Notes: generated by a model not told the origin, from the sequence alone. DNA of 64,000 bases from Eubacteriales bacterium (GCA_030533315.1 JAUNJL010000004.1:22398-86397); one strand, 5' to 3'. Numbered from the stretch's first letter, positions 51,404-61,092 are shown. Program-made: numbers and translations.

Positions 51404-52432
51404 TCATTTGTATGCTTCAACCCTCCCAATGGTAAGCTGTGCAATGCAGGTCATAAAGGCGCTGAGCAGCATTTGTCCGTAGTAAGCGATCCCTCTGCTA
51501 AGCAGCATGGAGGGAAGCATGAGCCTGCCGAAAACAGGCAAAAACATGACCATATACAGGGATTCGCTGATCCCCATTCCTCCGGGAAGGGGCAGCATAT
51601 CCACCGATACGGCGATGGCGGCCTGAAGAAGGGTCACCGCAAACAGACCGTGGGCGTGAAGTCCCAAGGCCCGGTAGACCCAGTAGGTGACGGTAAACAG
51701 GAAGCATCTTTGTACAAAGGTCAGGGCAAAGACCCTGGGAATGATCTCCCTGTGCTCCTTCCAAAAATCCGCCGTGGCGTGGTACTGGTCCATGGAGTCC
51801 TCCAGCCTCTGAAGACGGTCCTCGTCCGGCTTTAAAAGACGGAACCTCTCAAGAAGGCGCAGGCCTCCCACCGCCAGATTCTTTGCCAGGCCGGGAGCGA
51901 ACACCAGGAAAAGCATCAGAGCCACGCATATCACGTTCAGAAGCAGCCCCATGTAAAACACCCAGGTAAAGTCTCCCATGTACCTCCGCAAAAATCCGCC
52001 GCCGAAAAATGCCGTCAAAAGCCCGATCACCACCAGCACCGCCTTGTAGGTGATGGTGACCACCAGCAAAACCTGGGTCGTCACAGGTATGGGAAGCCTG
52101 TCCTTCTTCATGTAGTAGATCTGCATGGGCTGTCCTCCCGAGGCGGACGGAGTGATGCAGCTGAAAAAAAATCCCACGAAGGAGTACATGGCGCAGCTTC
52201 CGAACCTTACTGGGGTGTCCAAACTGCGCAGCATGTAATAGATGATCACGGATTCGCCTAAAATAAACAGGACCACGCAGGCCATCCCCACAAAAAGGTA
52301 TCCTTTCTTGGCCGCGCTCATGGTCTCCCAAATGCTGCCCAGATCCTCCCCCTTGAGGACCAGCCGCGTGGTCAGCAGAAAAACCCCGGCCAAAAATATG
52401 AAATTCAAAAATGCCCTCTTCTTGTTTCCCAT
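51404..52432 (-). CDS. flippase-like integral membrane protein (LPG synthase TM region family)
   Basis: A 342-residue protein with eight or more membrane segments. SCITPSASGGQPMQIYYM and LPLPGGMGISESLY match the MprF N-terminal/UPF0104 family. Such proteins move or sense lipids across the membrane; the cargo is not known. I chose the ATG at 52432 with AAAGG just before it. It opens the pssA-psd-queH run, so a role in phospholipid transfer is plausible. Confidence 0.86.
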   Translation of the reverse strand: MGNKKRAFLNFIFLAGVFLLTTRLVLKGEDLGSIWETMSAAKKGYLFVGMACVVLFILGESVIIYYMLRSLDTPVRFGSCAMYSFVGFFFSCITPSASGGQPMQIYYMKKDRLPIPVTTQVLLVVTITYKAVLVVIGLLTAFFGGGFLRRYMGDFTWVFYMGLLLNVICVALMLFLVFAPGLAKNLAVGGLRLLERFRLLKPDEDRLQRLEDSMDQYHATADFWKEHREIIPRVFALTFVQRCFLFTVTYWVYRALGLHAHGLFAVTLLQAAIAVSVDMLPLPGGMGISESLYMVMFLPVFGRLMLPSMLLSRGIAYYGQMLLSAFMTCIAQLTIGRVEAYK

Positions 52433-52541
52433 ACCTTTTCCTTTGTATGTATGATAATCGCAGGGGTCCTGCAAGATATTCCCATGATGCCACGGCAGCA
52501 AAACCCGGTCTGCGCCCCCGTTTCCCCCCTTAAGTGTTCAC

Positions 52542-52571
52542 ATTATACCATAACCCACCCTCCCAGGTAAA
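52542..52571 (-). promoter_or_regulatory. promoter of flippase-like/pssA/psd operon
   Basis: TTTACC (52566-52571) and TATAAT (52542-52547) with an 18-bp spacer. Divergent from it, ATGATA-N5-TATCAT (52576-52592) lies just before the ABC ATPase gene and could be a shared operator. Confidence 0.62.
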
Positions 52572-52608
52572 GCATATGATAAGATATATCATGTAAGGAG
52601 GTGCATAT

Positions 52609-53376
52609 ATGGAGCCGCTGTTAGAGGTACGGGATGTTTGTCATTCCTATCACACCCTGACCGGGGAAACGAGCGCTCTTTCCCATATATCCTTTTCTTT
52701 GATGCCCGGGGAGTTTCTGGCCGTGGTGGGCCCCTCCGGATGCGGAAAATCCACCCTCCTGGACCTGATCTGCGGCCTGCAGAGGGCGGGATCCGGCCAG
52801 ATCCTCATGAACGGCCGGCCGGTGAGCCAAAAGTCCTCCTGTATCGGCTATATGCTCCAGAAGGACCACCTTCTGGAATGGCGCAGCGTTTACAAAAACG
52901 TCCTCCTGGGACTGGAGATCCAAAAATCCGTCACCGAGGAAAGGCTGCAGCGGATCGAGGAAATGCTCGTCACCTACGGGCTGGACAAATTTCGGAACGC
53001 CCGGCCCTCCCAGCTTTCCGGGGGGATGCGCCAGAGGGCGGCCCTCATCCGCACCCTGGCCTTAGAGCCGGACCTTCTTCTGCTGGATGAGCCCTTTTCC
53101 GCCCTAGACTACCAGACCAGGCTGAATGTAAGCGATGACATGGGCAAGATCCTCCGCCAGGAAAACAAGCCGGCCATCCTGGTGACCCACGACATCTCCG
53201 AGGCCATCAGCATGGCGGACCGGGTCATCGTCCTGTCAAAAAGGCCGGCCACCGTAAAAAAGATCATTCCCATCCTGGTCACCCTCCCTCTTCGGACGCC
53301 CCTTCTCACTAGGAACGCGCCGGAGTTCAAAGGATATTTCAATCAGATATGGAAGGAGCTGAACGACCATGCCTGA
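52609..53376 (+). CDS. ABC transporter ATP-binding protein (SsuB/TauB-like)
   Basis: A 255-residue ATPase. Walker A GPSGCGKST, signature LSGGMRQRAALIR, Walker B LLLLDEPFSALD and ILVTHDISEAISMADRV all fit the nitrate/sulfonate/taurine or thiamine-precursor group. AAGGAGG precedes the ATG. It overlaps the permease gene by 8 bp. No binding protein is in the window. Confidence 0.9.
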   Translation: MEPLLEVRDVCHSYHTLTGETSALSHISFSLMPGEFLAVVGPSGCGKSTLLDLICGLQRAGSGQILMNGRPVSQKSSCIGYMLQKDHLLEWRSVYKNVLLGLEIQKSVTEERLQRIEEMLVTYGLDKFRNARPSQLSGGMRQRAALIRTLALEPDLLLLDEPFSALDYQTRLNVSDDMGKILRQENKPAILVTHDISEAISMADRVIVLSKRPATVKKIIPILVTLPLRTPLLTRNAPEFKGYFNQIWKELNDHA

Positions 53377-54166
53377 ACCATCTCCGGCTCAAAAGCAATA
53401 TCTCCGCCGGCAGAGACGGGACCGCGGGCTGATCCTTTTTTTCCGCATCCTTTTGTTTGCCGGATTTTTGATCCTTTGGGAGGCCGCCTCCTCCCTGGGC
53501 TGGATCGACTCCTTTATCTTCAGCAGTCCCAGCCTCATCGGAAAGACCTTCGTGCAGATGACCCTCCGCCAATCCCTCTTTACCCACATCGGGATCACCC
53601 TGGGAGAAACCCTCCTCAGCTTTTTCCTGGTGGTTCTTGCGGGACTTGGCTTCGGGGTGATCCTCTGGGGCTTCCCCCGCCTGTCCAGGGTGCTGGAGCC
53701 CTACCTCGTGGTCCTGAACAGCCTTCCCAAGTCCGCCCTTGCGCCCCTGCTCATCGTCTGGCTGGGAGCCAACGGGCGGACCATTGTCGTGGCCGGTATG
53801 TCCGTGGCCATCTTCGGCACCATCTTAAACCTGTACACCGGCTTTACCCAGGTGGACCCAGATAAGCAGAAGCTGATCCGCACCCTGGGAGGCGGCAGGA
53901 GGGACGTTCTTTTTCGCATCGTTCTCCCCTCCTCCCTTCCCCTGATCCTGAGCATCATGAAGGTGAACATCGGGCTCTGCCTGGTGGGCGTGATCATCGG
54001 AGAATTTATCGGCGCCAGGCAAGGACTTGGCTACCTTATCATCTATTCCAGCCAAACCTTCAAGCTCACCTGGATGCTCATGTCCATCGTGATCCTCTGC
54101 CTGATCGCCATGATCCTCTACGGCGCCCTCGCCCTGGTGGAAAAACACTGTCTGCGGAAGCGGTGA
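53369..54166 (+). CDS. ABC transporter permease (SsuC/TauC-like)
   Basis: A 265-residue membrane protein with six helices and the loop VDPDKQKLIRTLGGGRRDVLFRIVLPS. The N-terminus, about 20 residues, is basic. With the ATPase it forms an import channel, but the substrate is not shown by sequence. The missing solute-binding gene is unusual; it may be elsewhere in the genome. Confidence 0.9.
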   Translation: MPEPSPAQKQYLRRQRRDRGLILFFRILLFAGFLILWEAASSLGWIDSFIFSSPSLIGKTFVQMTLRQSLFTHIGITLGETLLSFFLVVLAGLGFGVILWGFPRLSRVLEPYLVVLNSLPKSALAPLLIVWLGANGRTIVVAGMSVAIFGTILNLYTGFTQVDPDKQKLIRTLGGGRRDVLFRIVLPSSLPLILSIMKVNIGLCLVGVIIGEFIGARQGLGYLIIYSSQTFKLTWMLMSIVILCLIAMILYGALALVEKHCLRKR

Positions 54167-54207
54167 TCCCTTCGCCCACCCACCACAGGAAGGGAAGGCC
54201 ATGCTTG

Positions 54208-54268
54208 GCAGCACCACATAAAGCAGTAATTTGAAAGCAGCAATCAAATATAAAATTATGGGTGCTGC
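54208..54268. repeat. 8-bp inverted repeat around AT-rich segment
   Basis: GCAGCACC (54208-54215) and GGTGCTGC (54261-54268) enclose 45 AT-rich bp with two AAAGCAG words. The 268-bp gap from 54167 to 54434 otherwise holds only the terminator at 54275-54321. Confidence 0.5.
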
Positions 54269-54274
54269 AAAGGC

Positions 54275-54321
54275 AAAAGACAGCGTGGAAGGCCAGAATA
54301 CTTTTCACGCTGTCTTTCTTT
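54275..54321 (+). terminator. terminator after the ABC permease gene
   Basis: Stem AAAGACAGCGTG (54276-54287) with CACGCTGTCTTT (54306-54317), 12 bp perfect, then CTTTACTG. Confidence 0.8.
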
Positions 54322-54434
54322 ACTGTAAAAATTCAAATCGCACATTCAAAAAGAGGAATCAAACTTACTGACTGAGCGCACCTGCGCCTCCCCTTTTTCA
54401 TGAAGCTCATTGCCCCCGATCCCCTTTGCCTGCC

Positions 54435-55730
54435 CTATCTGTTCAGGGCATGGTATATCTGGGAGGAAAGCCGGCGGATGCCGCTGATGCCGGCCTGCTC
54501 CGAGGACACCGAATAAATACAGACTACGTAATGGGTCCTGGGGCCATAAACGATGGCTGCGTCGTGCTGGTAGACCCCGGACTCCCCGGTCTTGTTCCCG
54601 CAGCGCACCCCCGCCGGAAGCCCCGCCGGAATTTTGCCCCGCACTCTCTGAAGCAGCAGCAGGTTCTCCATCTCCCTGGAATATGCCTTGGAGACACAGG
54701 TTCCCTTGTAGATCCTCTCCAAAAGAAGCCCCGTCTCCAAGGCCATCCCTACGTTTAGCTGTCCGTCTCCCATCCTGGGAGAGGAGGAGGGATGGATGGT
54801 GTGGTGACAGCCGGAATGGGTGTACCCGGCAGTCCTCAGATATGCGTTCAGATTGGCGCAGCCAGCCACAAAATCGCCCTTTCCCAAAATGCACAGAAGC
54901 TGGTTGTAGGCTTCATTGTCGCTGACGGTGATCATGGAGCGAAGGAGGCCATCAACTCCGCTGGTTTTTGCGATCTGCCCCTTCTGGATGGCGTCATACA
55001 CCCCCTCCATGACGAACAGCTTGCACACGCTGGCCGGGTAGGTGGCCTTTTCATTGATGGACAGGACGTCCCCGGTCTTTAAATCCTTTACATAAACCGA
55101 CCACATGGTGCCACCCAGCTGAGAGATGGTTGCATTCAGGGACTTTTTCAGGCCGCTCAGGGCCACCTCTTCCTTTTTGCACCGTTTTCCGTCGCAGTCC
55201 ACGTACCTCCCGTCAGGCGTCCTGGTGCTTTTTGCGATCCGTCCCCTGCCGTCAAAATAATAGCCCTTTCTCCAGCAGTTCTGATACATCCTTCCCCTGG
55301 AGGACAGACAGTACCGCCTGCCTCTCACGGCGACCCACCCCTTCTTTTCATAAAGACGGCCATTTTTTCCGCCAAAATAATAAGTGCCCAAAAAGCGGCG
55401 CCCTCCCGCCTTGGTATTCAGAGCATGAAACCGTTTCCTGGTATCCAGCCTTCCGCTTTTTCCACAGTAATAGAAGCCGCTCTGGAAAGGACCCTTGCCC
55501 CTGGCCTGAAGCCTGACGACTCTCTGGTCCGCCTTTTTTCTGGATATTTTCAGATCCTGGCACTCCAGGTACCAGCCGCCTCTTTTCTTTTCCAGGGTGC
55601 CCGAAAGCTTCCCGTTCACCGTCACCCTCACGGCAGAGCCGGAGGCAAAGACCGGCACAGGAAGGGCCAGGACAAGAAAAAGCAGGGCCCCAAACAGGGC
55701 CTTCTGCCAAAGGGTATTTTTCTTTTTCAT
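54435..55730 (-). CDS. class-A-like serine DD-peptidase with wall-binding repeats
   Basis: A 431-residue secreted protein. A signal peptide covers about residues 1-29. Residues about 45-185 hold choline-binding-like aromatic/glycine repeats (GTYYFGGKNGRLYEKKGW, GYYFDGRGRIAKST). Residues about 190-431 form a serine beta-lactamase-like domain: S234-x-x-K237 (SVCK), SDN at 270-272 and KTG at 380-382. I see no ExxLN omega-loop glutamate, which true class A beta-lactamases use for deacylation, so a peptidoglycan peptidase or esterase is more likely. GAAGGAG lies 7 bp upstream of the ATG. Confidence 0.85.
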   Translation of the reverse strand: MKKKNTLWQKALFGALLFLVLALPVPVFASGSAVRVTVNGKLSGTLEKKRGGWYLECQDLKISRKKADQRVVRLQARGKGPFQSGFYYCGKSGRLDTRKRFHALNTKAGGRRFLGTYYFGGKNGRLYEKKGWVAVRGRRYCLSSRGRMYQNCWRKGYYFDGRGRIAKSTRTPDGRYVDCDGKRCKKEEVALSGLKKSLNATISQLGGTMWSVYVKDLKTGDVLSINEKATYPASVCKLFVMEGVYDAIQKGQIAKTSGVDGLLRSMITVSDNEAYNQLLCILGKGDFVAGCANLNAYLRTAGYTHSGCHHTIHPSSSPRMGDGQLNVGMALETGLLLERIYKGTCVSKAYSREMENLLLLQRVRGKIPAGLPAGVRCGNKTGESGVYQHDAAIVYGPRTHYVVCIYSVSSEQAGISGIRRLSSQIYHALNR

Positions 55731-55781
55731 GCTCCCACTCCTTCTTTATTTTCTTTTGTATCTTTTTTGTCCTCACAGACC

Positions 55782-56492
55782 TCAGGGACGCAGGGATGCG
55801 ATCCATGCCGCCGCATTTTCCGGGTTTGGCGCATTTGCCAGAACGCCGACGCACACCGGCTCGTAGGGCAGGCCCAGGGCCTCCTTCAGAGGAGAATCCC
55901 TAAGGATCACACAGGTCTGGGAAACCTCCTCCCCAAAGGACTCAAGAGTCTCCTCATCCAAAAGCCGGGTCAGATCCGCAAAATATCCTTCCTCCTCCAA
56001 AACCTGGCAGAAGCTCTGGGGCATCACCAGGGCATCGATGGTCCCTGCCTGGGTCTTGGTCACGAAAGCCATCTGGGCGTAGGGATCCAGCTCCGTTCCC
56101 TCCCCGTTGGTATTTACGTTGGCCGCGATCTCCACGGTCCGGTATTTGTCCTCCTGTGCGCCGAAAAGGGACTCGATCTCCTCCTGGGCCGACGGGGAAA
56201 ACACCCCGGTGGAATTGACCGCCGTGATGGACAAAATGGTCTTGATCTTTGCGTGGTCGTAGGCATCCAGGGCCGCGAACACCAGGACGACGGCCCCCAG
56301 AACCCCAAAGATCAGGGCCTTGTAGTAGGCCCAGATGTACTTCAGCTTGTCCGAAAAGCCCATCTGGGAAAGCTTCTGCCTTTCCAGCAGCCGCTTCTCC
56401 CTGGGGGTCAGATCCGATTCATGCTTATAGCGGAGATCCTCATGGTTGATCTCCTGGATTTTTTCCTTGGTTTCTTCCAATTCGATTCTCAT
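55782..56492 (-). CDS. single-pass membrane protein, unknown
   Basis: A 236-residue protein I do not recognise. Residues 1-50 are charged and cytoplasmic, a helix spans about 58-75 (LIFGVLGAVVLVFAALDAY), and the rest is extracellular with the pattern of a small binding-protein lobe (TIDALVMPQSFCQVLEEEGYFADL). It lies 51 bp upstream of the serine DD-peptidase gene in the same direction, so a wall-related role is possible. Confidence 0.78.
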   Translation of the reverse strand: MRIELEETKEKIQEINHEDLRYKHESDLTPREKRLLERQKLSQMGFSDKLKYIWAYYKALIFGVLGAVVLVFAALDAYDHAKIKTILSITAVNSTGVFSPSAQEEIESLFGAQEDKYRTVEIAANVNTNGEGTELDPYAQMAFVTKTQAGTIDALVMPQSFCQVLEEEGYFADLTRLLDEETLESFGEEVSQTCVILRDSPLKEALGLPYEPVCVGVLANAPNPENAAAWIASLRP

Positions 56493-56646
56493 AGCTCACT
56501 CCTTGTTCTTCCAGCCGGAGTCCGTCTCCTCCCCGGCCATTTCTATGGTTCCTGATCTCTTTCCTATTCCCGTTTAAAGATATTTTATCACATTATCCAG
56601 AAAATGAATATATCACCCACGAAATTTTACCAGAGAAGAAGGCCTG

Positions 56647-57396
56647 CTAGGCCAGCTCCGGCAAAAGCCAGCCGGAATCCAGGCGGGCGATGAGCCTGGC
56701 ATTGCTGTACGCCATCCTCAGGGTGAGGCAGGTTCTTCCCAGGTATTTCGTCCCATCCCCGGTCTTCATGCAGGCCAGGGCCAGGTCCGGCTTTCCCGGG
56801 CTTTGGAGACAGATGGGGAGCAAAAGCTGGATGGCATGGTTGTAATACTGGGGAATGGCCGCCTTGTAATCCGCCTCCAGCATACGCCTGGTCTGGAGGA
56901 GGGCCCCGTCAAAAAGCGGAACCCCCATGCCGGAGCCCTGCACCTTCTCCGGCAGCCGCCGCACGTTGTCTCCGTCGGAAAAAATATGCTCGTACTGGGG
57001 CACCACCGGCAGGCGGGTATCAAACACCAGCTCCGATGGGTCCTCCACGTAGCTTGCCCTGGGAGGCAGACAGTTGATCCCCATTTTCAGCAGGTCATAA
57101 TCGGTGTAAAAGCCCTCCAGATACCACCTCTGCCTGTCCGGCACCAGGTTCGGCACGAAATATGCGTATATGGGCTGATAATAATAATTAAAGAGTCCTG
57201 TATGGAAAAGCGCTCGATCCTTCTCCTGTATCACCTTTCCCTCCTCGTACACCCGCTTGAAGGTGTTCTCCAGGTAGTTCTTTAAGATCCCGTTGTCCCT
57301 CTGCTCCGGAAAGCTCCATTTTTCCGGCGACATACGGGCCAGCCCGGCGATCTGCCGGTTGTAATTCCCACAGTAGGTAAATTCAAAAAGATTCAT
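56647..57396 (-). CDS. DUF3825-like protein
   Basis: A 249-residue soluble protein. LFHTGLFNYYYQPIYAYF, ASYVEDPSELVFDTRLPV and YNHAIQLLLPICL match the DUF3825 pattern as I recall it. Members occur singly in gut bacteria, and the function is unknown. AGGGAG precedes the ATG. It is divergent from the MerR-methyltransferase gene. Confidence 0.7.
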   Translation of the reverse strand: MNLFEFTYCGNYNRQIAGLARMSPEKWSFPEQRDNGILKNYLENTFKRVYEEGKVIQEKDRALFHTGLFNYYYQPIYAYFVPNLVPDRQRWYLEGFYTDYDLLKMGINCLPPRASYVEDPSELVFDTRLPVVPQYEHIFSDGDNVRRLPEKVQGSGMGVPLFDGALLQTRRMLEADYKAAIPQYYNHAIQLLLPICLQSPGKPDLALACMKTGDGTKYLGRTCLTLRMAYSNARLIARLDSGWLLPELA

Positions 57397-57491
57397 GACT
57401 CCACTCCCTTATTTTCCTTCCACATGCGTGGGTCGGCGGCTGTCTTTGTCCCCTACATCATTCTATTTTCCCCCAAAACAAAGCAGAACCC

Positions 57492-57522
57492 TTGTTGCAT
57501 CTTCTGAGGGGCCTGTTATAAT
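57492..57522 (+). promoter_or_regulatory. promoter of the MerR-methyltransferase gene
   Basis: TATAAT (57517-57522). A -35 TTGTTG (57492-57497) gives a 19-bp spacer typical of MerR-regulated promoters; TTGCAT (57495-57500) would give 16 bp. CCCT and AGGG half-sites flank the spacer. Confidence 0.6.
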
Positions 57523-57610
57523 AGGGGCAAGAGAACAGATCCATACCACGAAACCCCAGCCTGCTGGCGGTCCTTCCGCTGACAGGTCTGCCCTACAAGG
57601 AGCCATTTCC

Positions 57611-58804
57611 ATGAAAAAACCAGGTTACTATTCCTCCGGAGAATTTGCCCGGATGGCCCAGGTCACCCTCCGCACCATCCGTTACTATGACAAACAGGAT
57701 ATTTTGAAGCCCTCCTACGTGTCCAGGTCCGGCGCCCGCTTTTACACAGACGAGGACTTTGCCCGCCTCCAGCAGATCCTCCTTCTGAAATACCTGGGCT
57801 TTTCCCTGGAGGACATCCGGGAAATGACCATTGCGGACTCCGATTACCACTTCATGCTGAACTCCCTGGACATCCAGCTGAAGCTGGTAAAGGACCGGAT
57901 CGAACAGATGCAGCTGGTGGAAAAGGCCATCGAGAGCACCTCCCGAGCCATAAGGGAGGACCATTCCATGGATTGGAGCCGGATGCTGGAGCTGATCCAC
58001 CTTACCGGAATGGAAAAAAGCCTGAAAAACCAGTACCAGGACGCCTCCAACATCTCCGCCCGGATCAGCCTCCACAGCCTGTACTCCCAAAATCCCCAGG
58101 GCTGGTTTCCCTGGGTCTTCCAGCAGTGCCGCATGGAGGAGGGAATGCGGGTGCTGGAGCTGGGCTGCGGCGACGGCGCCCTCTGGGCACAGAATCTGAC
58201 CCGTCTCCCCCAGAATATCTCCATCACCCTGTCCGACATCTCCCAGGGTATGCTCCGGGATGCCAGAAGGGCCATCGGCGGCCAGGATCCCCGCTTTTCC
58301 TATCAGGCCTTTGACTGCCGGCACATCCCCTTCGCCCCCGGCTCCTTCGACCTGGTCATCGCCAACCACGTGCTCTTTTACTGCGATCCCCTGGAGGAGG
58401 TGTGCCGCCAGGTAAGCCGTCTCCTCTCCCCCCGGGGGCGCTTCCTCTGCAGCACCTACGGGAGCCGCCACATGGAGGAGGTGAGCCGCCTGGTGGCCAG
58501 CTTCGATGAGCGGATCGTCCTCTCCGGGGAAAAGCTTTATGAGCGCTTCGGCAGGGAAAATGGCGCCGCCATCCTCTCTCCCCATTTTTCCCAGGTCCGC
58601 TGGGAGCCCTACCAGGACAGCCTGCTGGTTCCCCATGCGGAGCCGCTCATCTCCTACATCCTCTCCTGCCATGGGAACCAGAACCAGTACATCCTGGACC
58701 GTTACAAGGAATTTCGCTCCTTCGTGAAGCGGAAAACAAAAAATGGCTTTCACATCACCAAGGACGCCGGTCTTTTCCTTTGTGAAAATGTAACAAAAAT
58801 TTAA
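57611..58804 (+). CDS. MerR regulator fused to SAM-dependent methyltransferase
   Basis: A 397-residue fusion. Residues 5-75 are a MerR helix-turn-helix ([23 protein letters not shown]), and residues about 80-135 are the dimer helix. Residues about 170-300 form a class I methyltransferase ([35 protein letters not shown]). The ATG at 57611 has AAGGAG 8 bp upstream. A plausible role is drug-responsive regulation coupled to methylation of the same compound; neither is proven. A 21-bp palindrome in a 19-bp-spacer promoter lies directly downstream. Confidence 0.88.
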   Translation: MKKPGYYSSGEFARMAQVTLRTIRYYDKQDILKPSYVSRSGARFYTDEDFARLQQILLLKYLGFSLEDIREMTIADSDYHFMLNSLDIQLKLVKDRIEQMQLVEKAIESTSRAIREDHSMDWSRMLELIHLTGMEKSLKNQYQDASNISARISLHSLYSQNPQGWFPWVFQQCRMEEGMRVLELGCGDGALWAQNLTRLPQNISITLSDISQGMLRDARRAIGGQDPRFSYQAFDCRHIPFAPGSFDLVIANHVLFYCDPLEEVCRQVSRLLSPRGRFLCSTYGSRHMEEVSRLVASFDERIVLSGEKLYERFGRENGAAILSPHFSQVRWEPYQDSLLVPHAEPLISYILSCHGNQNQYILDRYKEFRSFVKRKTKNGFHITKDAGLFLCENVTKI

Positions 58805-58821
58805 AATTTGGAAAAAAGTGC

Positions 58822-58852
58822 TTGAAGGTGACCTAAGGTCACCTTTTATACT
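58822..58852 (+). promoter_or_regulatory. MerR-type promoter with 21-bp palindrome
   Basis: TTGAAG (58822-58827) and TATACT (58847-58852) are 19 bp apart, the long spacing used by MerR-family activators. Between them is a perfect 21-bp palindrome (58825-58845, AAGGTGACCT centre AGGTCACCTT). It begins 21 bp after the MerR-methyltransferase stop and points at rmlA, 146 bp further on. The 145-bp leader between holds no recognisable gene, though AAAGGAGG appears at 58867-58874 without a nearby ATG. Confidence 0.8.
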
Positions 58853-58997
58853 GGCCTCAGAAGGGAAAGGAGGTCTCTCGGCCGCCTGGGGGAGCTTCCC
58901 GGTGCCGCTCACCCTTTCCCCATGCTCCAAACCATGTATAACACGAGAAAAAACGTCGATGATAACACTGACGAGAACGAAAAGGAGATGTACGATT

Positions 58998-59894
58998 ATG
59001 AAAGGTATCATTTTAGCCGGAGGCTCCGGCACCCGTCTTTATCCTCTGACCATGGTGACCTCAAAGCAGCTTCTGCCCATCTACGACAAGCCCATGATCT
59101 ACTACCCCATGTCCGTGCTCATGAATGCCGGCATCCGGGAGATCCTCATCATTTCCACCCCCCAGGACACCCCCCGTTTCCAGGAGCTTTTGGGGGACGG
59201 CCATCAGTTCGGCGTGACACTCACCTACGCCGTGCAGCCCAGCCCCGACGGACTGGCCCAGGCCTTCCTCATCGGTGCGGATTTTGTGGGAGATGACACG
59301 GTGGCCATGGTCCTTGGGGACAACATCTTCGCGGGCCACGGGCTGAACCAGCGTCTGCGGGACGCCGTGGAAAATGCAGAGAGCGGAAAGGGCGCCACCG
59401 TTTTCGGCTACTACGTGGACGATCCCGAGCGCTTTGGCATCGTGGAATTTGACCAGGAGGGAAAGGCCATCTCCATCGAGGAGAAGCCAGAGCACCCAAA
59501 GAGCAACTACTGTGTGACCGGACTTTATTTCTATGACAACCGGGTGGTGGATTTTGCCAAAAGCCTGAAGCCCAGCCCCAGGGGAGAGCTGGAGATCACC
59601 GACCTGAACCGGATCTACCTGGAAAAGGGAGAACTGAACGTGGAGCTTCTGGGACAGGGCTTTACCTGGCTGGACACCGGCACCCATGAGAGCCTGGTGG
59701 AGGCCACCAATTTCGTCAAAACGGTGGAGAGCCACCAGCACCGGAAGATCGGCTGCCTGGAGGAGATCGCCTACCTAAACGGCTGGATCACAAAGGAGGA
59801 CGTGCTGGAGGTCTACCAGGTTCTGAAGAAAAACCAGTACGGCCAGTATTTAAAGGACGTGCTGGAGGGCAAATACCTGGACGCCCTTCACTGA
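58998..59894 (+). CDS. rmlA: glucose-1-phosphate thymidylyltransferase
   Basis: A 298-residue enzyme that makes dTDP-glucose, the first step of dTDP-rhamnose. [34 protein letters not shown] and [12 protein letters not shown] are all typical. The ATG at 58998 has AAAGGAG 10 bp upstream. It lies before rmlB, with a 178-bp gap carrying an 8-bp hairpin (59902-59925) and a second hairpin GCCTTTCAT/ATGAAAGGC. Confidence 0.96.
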   Translation: MKGIILAGGSGTRLYPLTMVTSKQLLPIYDKPMIYYPMSVLMNAGIREILIISTPQDTPRFQELLGDGHQFGVTLTYAVQPSPDGLAQAFLIGADFVGDDTVAMVLGDNIFAGHGLNQRLRDAVENAESGKGATVFGYYVDDPERFGIVEFDQEGKAISIEEKPEHPKSNYCVTGLYFYDNRVVDFAKSLKPSPRGELEITDLNRIYLEKGELNVELLGQGFTWLDTGTHESLVEATNFVKTVESHQHRKIGCLEEIAYLNGWITKEDVLEVYQVLKKNQYGQYLKDVLEGKYLDALH

Positions 59895-60072
59895 CCTGCC
59901 TCCCGGTGAAAGGAGGCAGAACCGCCTTCGCCGGGACAGAACGGGAGACGGATAAAAGCCCAGGGGCCTTTCATCTGCCGCAGGAAATGAAAGGCTCCGC
60001 ATCTGCCAAAAGATCATTCATATAATCATCATATAAATATCCATAATAAAGATAAAGGAGAAAAAAGACGAC

Positions 60073-61092
60073 ATGAACATCATTGTTACCGGCGGCGCCG
60101 GATTTATCGGAAGCAACTTTATTTTCCATATGCTGGACAAGCACCCGGATTACCGGATCATCTGCCTGGACTGCCTCACCTACGCAGGCAACCTTTCCAC
60201 CCTGGCGCCGGTGATGGACAATCCTCATTTCCGTTTTGTCAAGGAGAGCATCACGGACCGGGAGGCAGTTTACCGGCTGTTTGAGGAGGAGCACCCGGAC
60301 ATGGTGGTGAACTTCGCCGCTGAGAGCCACGTGGACCGCTCCATCGAGGATCCGGAGGTCTTCCTAAAAACCAACATCCTGGGCACCGCCGTCCTCATGG
60401 ACGCCTGCCGCAAGTACGGGATCCAGCGGTATCACCAGGTTTCCACCGATGAGGTTTACGGGGATCTGCCCCTTGACAGGCCAGACCTCTTCTTCACCGA
60501 GGAGACTCCCATCCACACCAGCAGCCCCTACAGCTCCTCCAAGGCCTCCGCAGACCTTCTGGTGCTGGCCTACCACAGGACCTACGGCCTGCCGGTGTCC
60601 ATCAGCCGCTGCTCCAACAATTACGGCCCCTACCATTTTCCAGAAAAGCTCATCCCTCTCATGATCGCCAACGCCCTGAACGACAAGCCCCTTCCCGTGT
60701 ACGGCAAAGGGGAAAATGTCCGGGACTGGCTGTACGTGGAGGATCACTGCAAGGCCATCGACCTGATCATCCACAAGGGACGGGTAGGGGAGGTCTACAA
60801 CATCGGCGGCCACAACGAGATGACGAACATCGATATTGTCAAGATCATCTGCAGGGAGCTGGGAAAGCCGGAAAGCCTCATCACCTATGTGGCTGACCGC
60901 AAGGGCCACGACATGCGCTACGCCATCGATCCCACCAAGATCCACAGCGAGCTGGGCTGGCTGCCGGAGACGAAATTCGCCGACGGCATCAAGAAGACCA
61001 TCCAGTGGTATCTGGATCACAAAGAATGGTGGGAGACCATCATCTCCGGGGAATATCAGAACTATTACGAAAAAATGTACGGAAACCGCTAA
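60073..61092 (+). CDS. rmlB: dTDP-glucose 4,6-dehydratase
   Basis: A 339-residue short-chain dehydrogenase-type enzyme. The NAD loop TGGAGFIG begins at residue 6, STDEVYG at 124 and the catalytic Y153-x3-K157 in SPYSSSK follow. It makes the 4-keto-6-deoxy sugar. It is followed by rmlD after 11 bp. Confidence 0.97.
   Translation: MNIIVTGGAGFIGSNFIFHMLDKHPDYRIICLDCLTYAGNLSTLAPVMDNPHFRFVKESITDREAVYRLFEEEHPDMVVNFAAESHVDRSIEDPEVFLKTNILGTAVLMDACRKYGIQRYHQVSTDEVYGDLPLDRPDLFFTEETPIHTSSPYSSSKASADLLVLAYHRTYGLPVSISRCSNNYGPYHFPEKLIPLMIANALNDKPLPVYGKGENVRDWLYVEDHCKAIDLIIHKGRVGEVYNIGGHNEMTNIDIVKIICRELGKPESLITYVADRKGHDMRYAIDPTKIHSELGWLPETKFADGIKKTIQWYLDHKEWWETIISGEYQNYYEKMYGNR

Noticed and set aside
54208..54268. 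Miniature transposable element
   Set aside because: The terminal repeats are only 8 bp, there is no target duplication, and no second copy is in the window.
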